Positions 34,808 to 46,644 of a DNA stretch of 64,000 nt are shown piece by piece. A model generated the notes under the pieces. The model was not told the origin of the DNA, searched no databases, and saw nothing but the letters and a program-made list of their open reading frames with translations. This stretch comes from Nemertoderma westbladi (Eukaryota > Xenacoelomorpha > Nemertodermatida > Nemertodermatidae): positions 21,150 to 85,149 of the forward strand of contig JAUCBJ010006853.1 in NCBI GenBank assembly GCA_032718475.1, in the 5' to 3' direction. How positions within the stretch are numbered: position 1 is the first letter of the stretch; the number at the start of each line of letters is the position of its first letter. Position numbers and translations under genes: made by a program.

Positions 34808-35930
34808 CCACCTGTATCAACCACCATCCGTAAACGCAAATCAAAATTCAGTAATGGGCAAGTAAAGACGAGGTCATACCAAATCTGAACTTGAGAGAAA
34901 CGAAATTGCGACAACTATGGAGAATCGGGAAGCCTGGAAGGATCTCATTTCCACTGTCCGAGTTCGGACTGTGGTATTAAAATTCTAAATTCTAGTTGTA
35001 TTAGTAGCACAGTAGCTCCCTTATCCTCCCCTATGCCTGCTCTCCATATATGGCCTAATATAAATATATATTAATATTAAAAATATAAAAATATAAAGTA
35101 GTTCTTAAATGCCTAAATTACCGCTAACCTTTGTTTATTACCAGGAAGAGAAAGTAAACGACCTTCTGTGTCCAACTGACTGTAACACGACCTATTCCAA
35201 TCGGAATCTACCCCATTATTTATAGGAGTACTCGGTAACCTTGGAGACGGAATAGGTAATGTTACCAAATGTTCAACTGTACAGTAACAACTATTTACAT
35301 ACTGGTGTGTAAATTAGCATTTTACAGTGTGATGATCCAGGTGGCATGGTTACACGAACGAACGTTAGTGAGTGAGTGAAAATAAAGCCACGAGGATCAG
35401 AACACTGTACAGTAAAGTACTTTGCAACAAGTATGTATGTAGTTTTATTCCAAAATTTTAACATTACGAAATGATTGTAAATGTAATGATATTATAAGTG
35501 ATAGAAACTGAACAAATTAAATTAGTGGCTGCATAAATAAATGTAAAAATGACATAAATTATGTTATAAATAAGTTAGCTTATATTTATGGTGGCGTTTG
35601 GAGCCATATTAATAGTTAATAGCTACTGGTTATTAATAGCTACCGGTACGTAATGTAGTAGGTAGTAGAATCTTTAGAGATAGCCGGCTACAATCATAGT
35701 AGCAACCACTCCTGCTCTGCCATCAACAGTTCGAAGCACTCCACAATGAACATCAGAAGTTACAACAGAAGTTACAGGAGGTCGCAGGCTATAGCAAACA
35801 GGCATCCACAATCACTTCACAAGTTACTGCTAAACAACAATGGGCTCCTAGTCGTCTCCCGCCTCTTTCTAAACCATATAAACTAAGTTATCAGTCGTCT
35901 ACTAAACTTTATAGTGTAACTGTAACAAAA
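34808..35930. other. No gene recognised
   Basis: AT-rich; nothing beyond short random frames is supported. Confidence 0.5.
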
Positions 35931-38359
35931 TACTCACCTATGTCCACTGTCCAGTGTCCACTGCCTCATCTGAGAAGATACTTACATCCCTTCAAGGGGC
36001 GCAATGTTTCCAGCGTGCTTCTATCTTCATCAACGGGATTGATAGAAAGAATGGTGAAAGTGACATAACTAACTACCTGGCACTGAGGAAAATTAAGGTT
36101 TATCGGATCACAATGCGAATAAACAGGAGCACTGACTCATGCAATGCCCATATAGTTGTAAACTTATCGGATAAGGATAAGGTAATCAAACCTGGTTTCT
36201 GGCCCCCTGGCATAACTAGTCGGGAATGGAGGCATAACTAGTCGGGAATTGACACATAACCCAACAAACCATACTAATTGAACCAATAATGTCACGTACA
36301 AGCCAGGTAGCAGACTACATGACCAAGCACTATATCAGCAGCGCCATAATGAATGTAACTTCAGTGCGACAAATAAACCATATACCTGCAACAGACCTGA
36401 CACTCAGCGCCCTAACAAGCAAGCAATGATAGCAAGCTCTATACACCCTTCCAGGCTCACATTAATCCAGAACAAATCCACACCCCACTCGGCCCAACCG
36501 CACTATATTTAACACTGAAACCGAAGCGGTCAGCGGCAGCAGTTGTAACTCTTACAGAGATAACAACAAACTCACATGTTGTACATTTAATACGAGAGGA
36601 CTATGTTCTAACATCGCATACATTAAGGATCTTTTAGCTAATTGCAACATATTGAGCCTGACTGAGCATTGGCTGGACACTGTGGAATGTGCTTCTCTGT
36701 TGCAAGATAACATGAATGAGTGTCTTATTGGCACAAACTTTTATTGTGTATCCTCTGTCAGCAATTGAATGAATAATCCTAATAGGAAAAGAGGTGCTGG
36801 TGGAGTTGCGTTAATGTTCAGGAAAGATGTAGTTATGGAGTGGTCCAAAGTTGAATCGGAGGATGTCATTGTTGGCATCATTGTAAGTCTGGCAGGGGAA
36901 CTTTCTTAATACTTTCTTGCTATGCGCCAGATAGTAGCAAGGGTATGATCGAATATGCCGAATATCTTGGTAGACTTGAGGCCCTCATATCTGAATACAA
37001 CACAGCAACTCCCATTATATTAGCCGATACTAACGCTGACCTTGGTGATTTGCAAGTTAATAGATATGTTGCTCACAGTCCCTCCACATGTAGGCGGACA
37101 CTGGACACATGGCTTCATAGTATGAGTCTCATAGCTATTGATACATTCACTGACTATTTTTATGGCCCCTGCATAACTTTCCGAGGCAACGGTGTCTCTT
37201 ATATTGATCATATCCTCGTCCCCACTTATTTCTCTGATAGTGTTATCAGGGGACATATCTATAATGCAGACCCCACTTTCAATTATTCTGATCATGTCCC
37301 TGTTATAGTAGAAATCCGGTGCAACAAACACATCAAGGACACTCCAACCCCACATCAACAAATCAAATTATCACACCAAACAAGATTTGCCTGGCACAGG
37401 GCAACAGATCATCAAAAAACCAATTACATTACCTCAGTTGATAGTGCCCTAAATCGCACTCAGTTCACCCTCGATGATAGCGATCACTCACCCTCAGCTC
37501 TAAATGATGCCACTGTAAGAATGAGAGACGCTATAGTAGCCAGTGCTCTTGCCAATATTCCCATTATCAAACCTGCTCGGCTTTCAAAGAACCTACGAAT
37601 TCGGTCAAATTTGCTGCAGAGTAGGAGCCGTGTCACTAAGGACCTCTACGAACTGTGGCAGGACCGCGGAAAACATCCCACCGATCCTATACCTGAACAA
37701 TTTAAAGCGTCTAAGAGATCTACACGTCGGCTCAATAACTTTCTCACGAAAAATCTGGTTGCGGACTCTGTAAATAAATGGTCAGGTCAGATAGACTCAA
37801 ACCCCCGTAGATTCTGGTCCAACATCACCACCAAGATCCAACACAACTCAACCCCTGAATTGCAGGAGAAACTTTACAGCCATTATCAATCTAAATTTAA
37901 AGGCTCGGTCTCATCTGCCACCAAGAGGGATGATACTCTACTTCAGGAAGAACTCACCGACGCATGTAGGAACTCGCCTCTCCCAAATATTTCACCACTG
38001 ACTGTAAAGAGCTCTATCCTATCTCTGGCTAAAGGTAAAGCCTGTGTCTCCTCTTCACTCACAGTCGAGAACCTACTGAACCTAAACCCTGAACCGTTGT
38101 GCAACCTTTTAGCTAATATATATAACTTCTGCATTGAGCTAAAAACTCTCCCCTCTCACTTCGGACATAGTGCCCTCAGTAGCCTATATAAGGGTAAAGG
38201 CAAAGATCCACGCAAGCCTTCATCCTATAGACCAATCTCATATATCAAAATATTCGCCAAGATCCTCGAACACATTATCCTTGCAAAGTACTTATACACC
38301 TGCATCACCCATACAAACCAGACTGCATACAAAACGGGTCACGGCACTGTCACGGTAAT
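35931..38359 (+). mobile_element. LINE-4 copy 1 (5' part): ORF1 remnant, endonuclease and RT N-terminus
   Basis: 35954-36241 reads as an ORF1-like RNA-binding protein end (RSTDSCNAHIVVNLSD, GFWPPGITSREW). 36560-36940 holds the APE endonuclease N-terminus in broken frames (TRGLCSN, LTEHWLDT, GAGGVALM). 36945-38372 is a 475-codon frame covering the endonuclease C-terminus (LADTNADLG, YIDHILVP, YSDHVPV), a linker of about 200 residues and the first RT motifs (LYKGKGKDPRKPSSYRPIS). The RT is interrupted at 38360 by LINE-5 and continues at 43313. The direct repeat GGTAAT (38354-38359 and 43313-43318) flanks the interruption. Confidence 0.85.
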
Positions 38360-38711
38360 TTTTGATATTTGATATTTATTTCTTTCTGTTGGTTACATAT
38401 ACAAATTTTAACAAATACATATTAACAACATTAAGCAATAAAATTTAACCAATATTTAAAAAAAAAGAAAAAAATTTATAGTGTGAGACGACCACCACAG
38501 AAGACTAATAGCCAGGCTAGTGCCGTCATGCTGTGGTGGCCAGAACCAACAGGGGGGGGGGGGGGGGGGGGGGTGCCTGGTCCTTTTGAAATTTCGAATG
38601 TAGGCCTATATTACCGAACACATACACGAATGTATTGTGTAACGTAAATCAAACAGTTTAACAACATTGTGGTTCGCATATATTTTAATTCTGTTTCAAT
38701 TTTTCAAAGTT
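38360..38711 (-). mobile_element. Probable 3' end of LINE-5
   Basis: An AT-rich segment (TTTTTGATATTTGATATTTA...) plus a GC-richer 3' UTR-like block and a G run (about 38556-38573). It lies directly after the GGTAAT duplication, where the 3' end of minus-strand LINE-5 would be. Assigned by position; no coding sequence. Confidence 0.4.
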
Positions 38712-41700
38712 TCAACAATCACATCAAGGACACCCCAACCCTACATCAACAAATCAAATTAAAGACGGCGTCGAGACGCCGTGAAGGAACCGAAGTTAAA
38801 CCAAACCGAAACTAATATTTTTACAGGCCATAAGCCGCTAACTATTTTTTTCAGGATATCAACTCTAAACCAGTTTCGAATCTGAGCGCCTGTTTACAAA
38901 TCTGTATTTCCGCATTACGAATCAATGTGTTTGGTTAAAAATATGAGCACCTTGTCACGAATTGATGTCCCTGGTTACAATTTGTTACAAATGGTTGCAA
39001 ATATGAGCACCCAGTATCAGCCAGCACTACCTATACTAATACTATAATTTGCACGTATGTTCAGCATTTATAATAAAAAATTGCACCAAGGTAGTGAACA
39101 AAGGAGACAGGGTGGAAAGTGGACGCAAAACCCACCTTGGCGAATTAATATCCCGCCTCAATGTTAAATTCTCAATTTAGGGAAAAGAAACTCATATATC
39201 TCATAATCTGTTCCTAATAATTATTAAAGCAGTTAGGGCACCATCTCCTGTCTACATCAAAATTATATATAATACCAAACACCACTCATAGTATTAATGT
39301 TGCCAAAACATAATTAGACCTCCAAACTCTGATTTTAATTGAACATTGCAACTAGTATTGTTATCAATAGTACCCTACAGTTAGGTTCATATATGGCGAG
39401 TCAGAACTGCGAATAACCAGCGAACTTAGGTGTAGGTTTCAGTGTATGTGTGTGTCGGAAGCCAATATCAGAATATAACTAGCCATAGTATAATTATATT
39501 TGTTCGCTGAGAGAGTTAGGCCTCACTCATGTACACTACTCTATAACTAAAAAGTCATTCAGGTGGCCAGCTTTTCCCAGGAACCTACTGTAATAGACAT
39601 TCGCATTCATTGAATCCAGGGCAGCAGTTTGTGTTGGATTAAAGAAGCTATCAGCTGGGTAAAAAGTTATACAGAGACAGGTAGATTCCACTCTGTATTC
39701 CCTCTGGTTTGACAGATTAATATAATTAATGTTTGCCAAGCAAGTCATTAACTCACCTCCCTCTCGGATTTTTAAATACATCAATTATTATTTTATTATT
39801 AGCTGAGTATAGTACCATTAACGGTAACCAGCACTATGTGTGTAACTAAAATTCATTCCGCTGACCCACAACCCACCACCACCTTGTAGATATTCCCTTA
39901 GGAAGCACGGGGAAGCGTTATTCAGCTGATGGGATAATAGTAGTAGATTACTAACCAAGTTAATGTTTGCTTATAGTCTGGGTTGAAAGAGTGAGTGATT
40001 AAATAAAAACTTGGCACAGAAAGTACATCCTTGTTAGTTGGCCCTTTCTCTATTGAATAGAATCACTAGGCCCTCTATACATTTTTCATGCGCTCAAGCT
40101 GGTGTTTTATCATTGCGCCTATGGCGTTTTTTCGTTTATGACTATTTTTCGAGCCCACATTCTATGGACAGACATGGGACCAGCGGGAAACGATAGTGGT
40201 CATCAAAACATTGCGTTATGCAAAATTTTAACAAAATCGTTAGAGCCGTTTTTATGTTATTTCGCTTCAAAATATTACTACTATTATTACTACTATTATT
40301 ACATCAAATTCTTACAGAAAGTAACCTTCGGTTCCTAACTAGAGACGGCGTCAAGACGCCGTTAAGCAAGTCGGAAGTCATCAATCAAATATAAATTCCC
40401 TCAACAATGTTTACCTATGGTCAGAATGGAAGGGCTATTTACCTATGGTCAGAGAGAGATCCCACTCTGTAATTTGGCAAAATTGCTCAAATTCATTCAG
40501 TTGAATGGCACAGTAGAGTGAACTAAACTAAATTCCCTCAACAATGTTTGGCTATGGTCTGAAAGAACTAACAGTCATTCAGCTTGCACAATGTCAATCA
40601 CCTACAGTATAAAACATTTAGAATGCCAGTGTGTATCCTGATACAGATAATAAGCAGTGATATATATATTTCAAACTATAATGTTAGTGTTAGCCTTACA
40701 CAGTATCAGTATGAGGCTGAGTAAACATTCCACCTTATAAGCATACTGCCTCCACAGAATTAATGTTGGCCGAAAGATTTAAAAATAAAACAATTATTAT
40801 TATAAATACAGTGCAATCCAATAGTACCCAACACACTGTGTAACTAACAGTCAATCAGCTTACACGTCAATTAACATAGAAGAGAGAGTAACCTTGTAGA
40901 TCGCCATAGAAAGCATTGGGAAGAGTTATTCAGCTGAGGCTGTAATAGCCGGCTAACCCAGTGAATGATTATAAAGTTGGCACTGTATGTACTTCCTTGT
41001 TAGGTGGCTCCCTATAGAATAGCAAACCAACCAGTTGATGTTTGTTTGCAGAGAGTGGTTGGTAGGGCCTAAACAAACAGTATGGGTGTACTAAGTACAA
41101 TAATCTTGGCAACCTCATCGATTTATACTAAGCCTTGTGTAGAAATGCATTACATAAGCCATTTTTCATCAGGACACCAGCTGTCATGGGTGTTATTTTT
41201 TTACCATTGCGCCTATGGCGTTTTTTTCGTTTATCTCTATTTTTCGAGCCCAGAGGCTATGGACGGAGTAGCCGATCATGCCAGGGACCTTAGAATCGCG
41301 GTATCTAGATGCTGTGAAAATTTCATCAAAATCGTTAGAGCAGTTTTGGCTGTAGATCAGCCAGCCAGTCAGTCAGCCAGTCAGTCAGCCAGTCAGTCAG
41401 CCAGTCAGTCAGCTAACAATTCTTACAGTAATCAAGTCTAACGACTTGCTAATTATCACACCAAACAAGATTTGCCTGGCACAGGGCAACAGATCATCAA
41501 AAAACCAATTACATTACCTCAGTTGATAGTGCCCTAAATGGCATTCATTCACCCTCGATGATAGCGATTACTCACCCTCAGCTCTAAATGATGCCGCTGT
41601 AAGAATGAGAGACGCTATAGTAGCCAGTGCTCTTGCCAATATTCCCATTATCAAACCTGCTCGGCTTTCAAAGAACCTCCGAATTCGGTCAACTTTGCTG

Positions 41701-42427
41701 CAGAGTAGGAGCCGTGTCACTAAGGACCTGTACGAACTGTGGCAGGACCGCGGAAAACATCCCACCGATCCTATAGCTGAACAATTTAAAGCGTCTAAGA
41801 GATCTACACGTCGGCTCAATAACTTTCTCACGAAAAATCTGGTTGCGGACTCTGTAAATAAATGGTCAGGTCAGATAGACTCAAACCCCCGCAGATTCTG
41901 GTCCAATATCACGACCAAGATCCAACACAACTCAACCCCTGAATTGCAGGAGAAACTTTACAGCTATTATCAATCTAAATCTCAAGGCTCGGTCTTATCT
42001 GCCACCAAGAGGGATGATACTCTACTTCAGGAAAAACTCACCAACGCATGTAGGAACTCGCCTCTCCCAAATATTTCACCACTGACTGTAAAGAGCTCTA
42101 TCCTATCTCTGGCAAGAGGTAAAGCCTGTGACTCCTCTTAACTCATAGTCGAGAACCTTCTGAACATAAACCCTGAACTGTTGTGCAACCTTTTAGCTAA
42201 TATATATAACCTCTGCATTGAGCTAAAAACTGTCCCCTCTCAATTCGGACGTAGTGCCCTCAGTAGCCTATATAAGGGTAAAGGCAAAGATCCGCGCAAG
42301 CCTTCATCCTATAGACCAATCTCATCTATCAACATATTCGCCAAGATCCTTGAACACATTATCCTTGCAAAGTACTTATACACCTGCATCACCCATACAA
42401 ACCAGACTGCATACAAAAAGGGTCAAT
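38712..42427 (+). mobile_element. LINE-4 copy 2, truncated at both ends and split by DNA elements
   Basis: 38712-38760 matches LINE-4 copy 1 at about 37328-37362 (ACATCAAGGACACYCCAACC). After the 38761-41450 insertion the copy resumes at 41451-42427 and matches copy 1 at 37363-38345 closely. It covers the endonuclease-RT linker and the first RT motifs, with a stop near 42139 that breaks the frame between 41605-42141 and 42181-42429. It ends at AAGGGTCA, where LINE-5 sequence begins. Being cut at the 3' side is unusual for a LINE and suggests deletion or recombination. Confidence 0.8.
38761..41450. mobile_element. Two adjacent related non-autonomous DNA elements with hairpin termini
   Basis: The insertion is flanked by AATT (38757-38760 and 41451-41454). 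Unit 1 (38761 to about 40360) begins with hairpin GACGGCGTC-GA-GACGCCGT plus GGAACCGAAG, and ends with the complement CTTCGGTTCC followed by the same hairpin. Unit 2 (about 40361-41450) begins AGCAAGTCGG and ends with hairpin CAAGTC-TAAC-GACTTG followed by CT. The units share internal text, such as GCGCCTATGGCGTTTTTTCG (40114-40133 and 41210-41230), TATTCAGCTGA and AAATCGTTAGAGC. A CAGT/CAGC microsatellite lies at 41359-41412. No transposase is encoded. Confidence 0.7.
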
Positions 42428-43312
42428 AGGAAGGTTAGTAAATATGGTGTACTCAGTTTTCTTCAGGTTTAGTAATAGTTTATTGTCACGTAACCAGTCG
42501 TAGATTTTTGTTAATTCACTGTTTGTACTAGATATTAATGAGTGGATATCACGATGTGAGTTGAGTAGAGTTGTGTCGTCAGCGAAAAGTGTACTAAGTA
42601 AGTTTGTTGCTTTGGGTAAGTCATTAATAAAAATGAGAAATAGTATGGTAGAGAGGACCGATCCCTGGGGGACACCACAAATGATAGGTAATAAAGTTGA
42701 ATTAATGCCGTCAATGGAGACAAATTGTTTGCGATTATAGAGGAAACTCGAAATAAGTTGAAGGGGTAGGCCTCTGATACCATAGGTCTCAAGCTTATTA
42801 ATAAGGATTTTGTGGTCTATGGTATCAAAGGCCTTTTTAATGTCAATGTATAAGGCGCATGTTGATTGATGGCAATCAAACATAGAGTTAATTTTTTCCG
42901 TTATAGATAGTAGTGCGTGAGAGGTAGTTGTTTTTGGTCCAAAGCCGTATTGGGATTCTGTAATTACATGGAGTATTTGTTTAAGTAGGATTGTAATTGT
43001 TCATTAATTAATTGTTCTAGAATTTTGCTTAGTACTGGTAGTAATGATATAGGACGGAAGTTCACTCTAGTATTTGAAATATGGCGTCGGGGGGATCGGG
43101 GTGTACTTTGGAGTTTAGTTCCAATGGTTGAAAAGTGTTCGTTGAATATTTCTGTAATTTGAGTTGGGTCTGATACAATTTGTGCGGAGGTGTTCATTTT
43201 TATAATAAGTTTTTTGGGTGATGATTTAGAAGTTGTTTTGTGGAGTACAGTATTCATTATAGTAATGTAATTAAGTACCCGCATTGGAAACTGAGGTGGT
43301 TACATCGTCAGG
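42428..43312 (-). mobile_element. LINE-5 RT fragment (minus strand)
   Basis: 43284-42964 and 42883-42389 encode, in two frames, an RT start (NFRPISLLPVLSKILEQLI), DIKKAFDTIDHKILI, GVPQGSVLSTILFLIFINDL and the catalytic LFADDTTLL. This is the jockey/CR1 style and distinct from LINE-1 and LINE-4. The 5' end (43312) abuts the GGTAAT target repeat of LINE-4. The body stops at 42428, where LINE-4 copy 2 intrudes, with the presumed 3' end at 38360. Confidence 0.8.
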
Positions 43313-44600
43313 GGTAATCGCCACATTGCTGGAATGTATTGAGCATTATAGATCCAAAAGCTCCGGCAGTGTACCTGCTTCAGCTAGATATAGAATCGGC
43401 CTTCGACAATGTTGAGTACTGCACACTCATTCGAAAGCTGTGGGACCATGGAGTCAACCCTCACATCGCAGCTACGGTCTAGTCATATTACACTTGTGGT
43501 ATAGTTTTTCTCAAATTCAATGGTAGTTTCGATTGTAACGGCATACATGTAGCCCAAGGTTTAAATCAAGGTTCTCTACTATCACCAACTTTTTTTAACT
43601 TATACACAGCTGATATAACTGCGGCTCCAGAGAGTTCCAACTTAGGTTGTCGTGTCGGCCCTGTGTGGTTAGGCGCCATAGTATACGCCGATGACTTCCT
43701 CCTTCTTAGCACCTTGGCTACTGATCTCGAACGTATGGCAATGATTGTAAGTGACAAAGCAGAGGAGGTCTTAGCTTTGAACCCACTAAAACCTCATGGA
43801 TTGTAGTCGACAGCATCCAAAATCCATGTCATAGACCCTGCTTTATCAACATACGTGGATCTCTTGTTGCAAGAAGTTCTGCGCTTACCTTCTTAGGATA
43901 CAACCTTAAAAGTTCATTTTATCAGGCTGATAGCTTACTACTCTCAAACATTTCACACTAGAGGCTGGACAACGCGCTGGCTTCCTCCTAAGGTGGTCTT
44001 CTGACTGTGGGACTCACTCGCTGTACCAGCTACCACATGTGGATTAAAATTCAATATAGATTCTCTTACCTCCACTGATCGTGACGCTCTTGATGTAATC
44101 TACCGCAAATCGTTAAGAGGTTTACTAAACCTTGGCCCATATGTTGGGAATTGCACTTTTTACCACGTCGCCAATCTTGTGCCAATCTCGATTGCTGCAC
44201 TTCGGTTGTGTGTCGGTACCATCCTGCGCATATTGAACTGTCCTAGTCGCTTTCTACAACTAAGTTGTCGGATTGCAATGTTCAGCAATGTGCGCCCCCT
44301 GGCGTCGTATCGCGGCATTTCTTGTGGCTACAGCATCGCGCGCTCATCCTACGCCTTACCTGACCTGCTTTCTGCAATCAACTTTTCATATTCCAAAAGT
44401 GGGCTGGTGTCGTGCATTTCCCTTGCCAAGCCGACATATCGTGAACTGATCAGCTCAAATTTCATTAGAACTACACTCACACTCAAAACAAACAGCATTG
44501 AAGAGAAAAGAGCCAGAATACTCTCATATTATGGCGTTTCCTAATCTGATATCCAACTATATTTGCAGCGCAAACTCCTATCATAATCACGTCTACCTGC
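43313..44600 (+). mobile_element. LINE-4 copy 1 (3' part): RT catalytic region and tail
   Basis: Continues LINE-4 from 38359. Plus-strand frames give LQLDIESAFDNVEY, GLNQGSLLSPTFFNLYTADI and IVYADDFLLLS (YADD retained). One stop lies near 43480 and frames break after 43800. 44179-44544 is the C-terminal region (RLCVGTILRIL...). The 3' boundary is near the C run at 44613-44627. Inactive. Confidence 0.8.
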
Positions 44601-44627
44601 ACTCTGCAATCCACCCCCCCCCCCCCC

Positions 44628-46131
44628 CTCCTCACTTAATGTTAATATGGTTATGTGGTCCACCCTTCGAGACAGAAAACCTTATGACATGCTTCTCATT
44701 ACATCTGCACCAGGTTTTCTTATTTTTTTACAATGACCTGATGCGTTTTGCTCAAACATGCTCTATGTGCATTTTATTTACCTACATATGTTATCTTTGT
44801 CTGATGCGTTTTGCCCAAATATATGTTCACTTTATTTACCTGTGTTATCTTTATCCTATTGCCAATGATAAACCGTGCGTACCCACTTATATATGTATAT
44901 GTATTCCGTATATATATATTTTATCTAATATAATACCGGCTCGTCCGGGTGTTTTATGTTATGAAAAAAAGTAGGCCTATCTGGCTGTCAGGCAATTAAT
45001 TATAAATTCCACCTATTGTTTACATGGTAACCAATGACGCCGTAACTTTACAGCTCGCCGTCATTGGTTATACATAAACAAGGGACATTACAACACCAAT
45101 ACAATACTAAATGTACTACAGGCCAATACAATGCTGTAATGTCATCAAAAGTTGTAAAGTGCTAAATAACAACTCACTGTTAATACTAAAGACGTTGAGT
45201 AATGTTACAATTTTGGAAAAAATGCTGTTTATGTGTGTATATTTGGTTGGTAGCCTAGCAACCAACCTATCAGCTGGTGATAGTCTAACTGTTTAGTGAG
45301 GAGATATTTTTCTATATATTTATACCAATATTGTATGTTTTACATGTTAAAAAAACTTCGAATAAAAAGAAACACCATCTAATTCATATATATATATATC
45401 GTTGCTTTAAGACATGCTGTATTAGCTGGTGAAGTTTTGAATATTTTATCCGATGGTAAGTGATGATTATTACGTGGTAAAGTGAAATCCGACATTCCTA
45501 TTGGGCAATATCTTACTGCAGAAAGGCCATCATATATCTTTCGATATCTTTTGTAGGCTCTTTGACTTAGGGCCTTATCCTTATGACACTTAAGCTACGA
45601 TATTCAATATAAACAAACATATACAAACATAATATAATATGTCTTACCTGTGGACAATGAGGCGCCCAATCCGCTGTCCTGGGTGTCTGTATGCACCAAC
45701 GGATATTTCTTGCTTCAGATTGGTCAGAGTTACATCCCACAGTGAGGATACTGTCCAATGGGAATGAGTTACCACTGACAGCTAAGGGTTGCATAATAGT
45801 ACTGGTTTGGGTATGACTGTTGCGTAGGTTGAGGTAAGATTGTTGTATTTATTATAGGTGAAAGTTGATTGCTCTTTGTTTTCAACTATAAAAAATGTAT
45901 AATGAAAGTTTGACTTCTTAGTTAATTATAATTTTATCAGTTAGCCAGAAACATATTACACACGATGTTTAACTTGACTTCCTGCAGTAACATTTATGCA
46001 ATTTTAATTAATATACTGTACGGTATATTGGCGAATTTTTCACAATTTGCGATACATAAACATTACGCATAAATTCGTTGATTCTCGCCTATTCTTGCCA
46101 TAATTAGGCCTATTTACTTATTTTAATTTCT
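44628..46131. other. AT-rich region, mostly non-coding
   Basis: 44498-44974 is an open frame with no recognised domain. A short inverted repeat (ACCAATGACG / CGTCATTGGT) lies at about 45030-45070. Apart from the candidate exon at 45648-45816, nothing is supported. Confidence 0.5.
45648..45816 (-). other. Candidate exon downstream of the GLIS fingers
   Basis: On the minus strand a pyrimidine-containing tract ends in CGCAACAG. A 169-bp segment follows that is open in two frames, then a consensus donor CAG|GTAAGA at 45648/45647. It lies 430 bp beyond the last finger exon, where the less conserved GLIS C-terminal region would be. Neither frame shows a motif I can assign, and the correct frame is uncertain. 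It could be part of an unrelated repeat. Confidence 0.3.
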
Positions 46132-46280
46132 ATATTTCGAGTAATTATAACTCAGAAGAAAATAGATACGTAACCGATTAATATTTCGAGTAATTATAAC
46201 TCAGAAGAAAATAGATACGTAACCGATTAATATTTCGAGTAATTATAACTCAGAAGAAAATAGATACGTAACCGATTAAT
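46132..46280. repeat. 49-bp tandem triplication beside a GLIS exon
   Basis: Three almost identical 49-bp units starting ATATTTCGAGTAATTATAAC at 46132, 46181 and 46230. The last overlaps the 3' end of the open frame of GLIS exon 3, so the true exon end probably lies before it. Confidence 0.95.
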
Positions 46281-46479
46281 ATCACATTATGAGGCACATT
46301 TTTTCTGACTTGAAACTGCGACGATGTTTTATATACAGAGTCTAATAACTGAGATGCGTTCGAGTGTAGCTTCATATGTTTACGCAAGGAATTGGGGTCA
46401 GTGTACCTTTTCGTACAGTTGGGCAGCTGACATACATATGGTTTGCTGTCAATGTGCGTTCTCATATGTTTGGCGCGAT
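46250..46479 (-). CDS. GLIS-like zinc-finger gene, exon 3 (end of finger 4, finger 5)
   Basis: After the acceptor GTTTTAG the exon opens in the middle of an Asp codon and continues RAKHMRTH (histidine half of finger 4) and [20 protein letters not shown] (finger 5, ending KLH). This matches the GLIS1/3 finger 4-5 region, a DNA-binding transcription factor that acts in the nucleus. The phase fits exon 2, which ends TCAG. The 3' limit is unclear: the frame stays open to 46250, but possible donors occur earlier (TCT|GTATAT, CAA|GTCAGA, AAT|GTGCCT). The first 50 bp of the exon and its acceptor are duplicated at 49041-49090 by a LINE insertion. An in-frame stop in exon 2 questions function. Confidence 0.88.
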
Positions 46480-46644
46480 CTAAAACGCGATAATTCAATG
46501 AAATTAGTTTAATTGTAGTATTGTGTAGTCAACGAAAACATATACATGCCGACCACAAAAACACTGGCACAGATAAATTAACATATGTCCATTTTTAAAA
46601 ATACATAACAACAACAAAGAAATATATAACAAATAATTCACCAA
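46430..46644. repeat. 215-bp target-site duplication, copy next to exon 3
   Basis: 46430-46644 and 49041-49255 are the same 215 bp with about six differences and flank the LINE-1 copy at 46645-49040. The duplication includes intron sequence, the exon 3 splice acceptor and the first 50 bp of exon 3. Confidence 0.9.

Noticed and set aside
44498-44974. 158-residue protein after LINE-4
   Set aside because: It starts inside the LINE-4 tail, crosses a poly-C run and has a Tyr/Cys-rich composition expected from AT-rich non-coding DNA.
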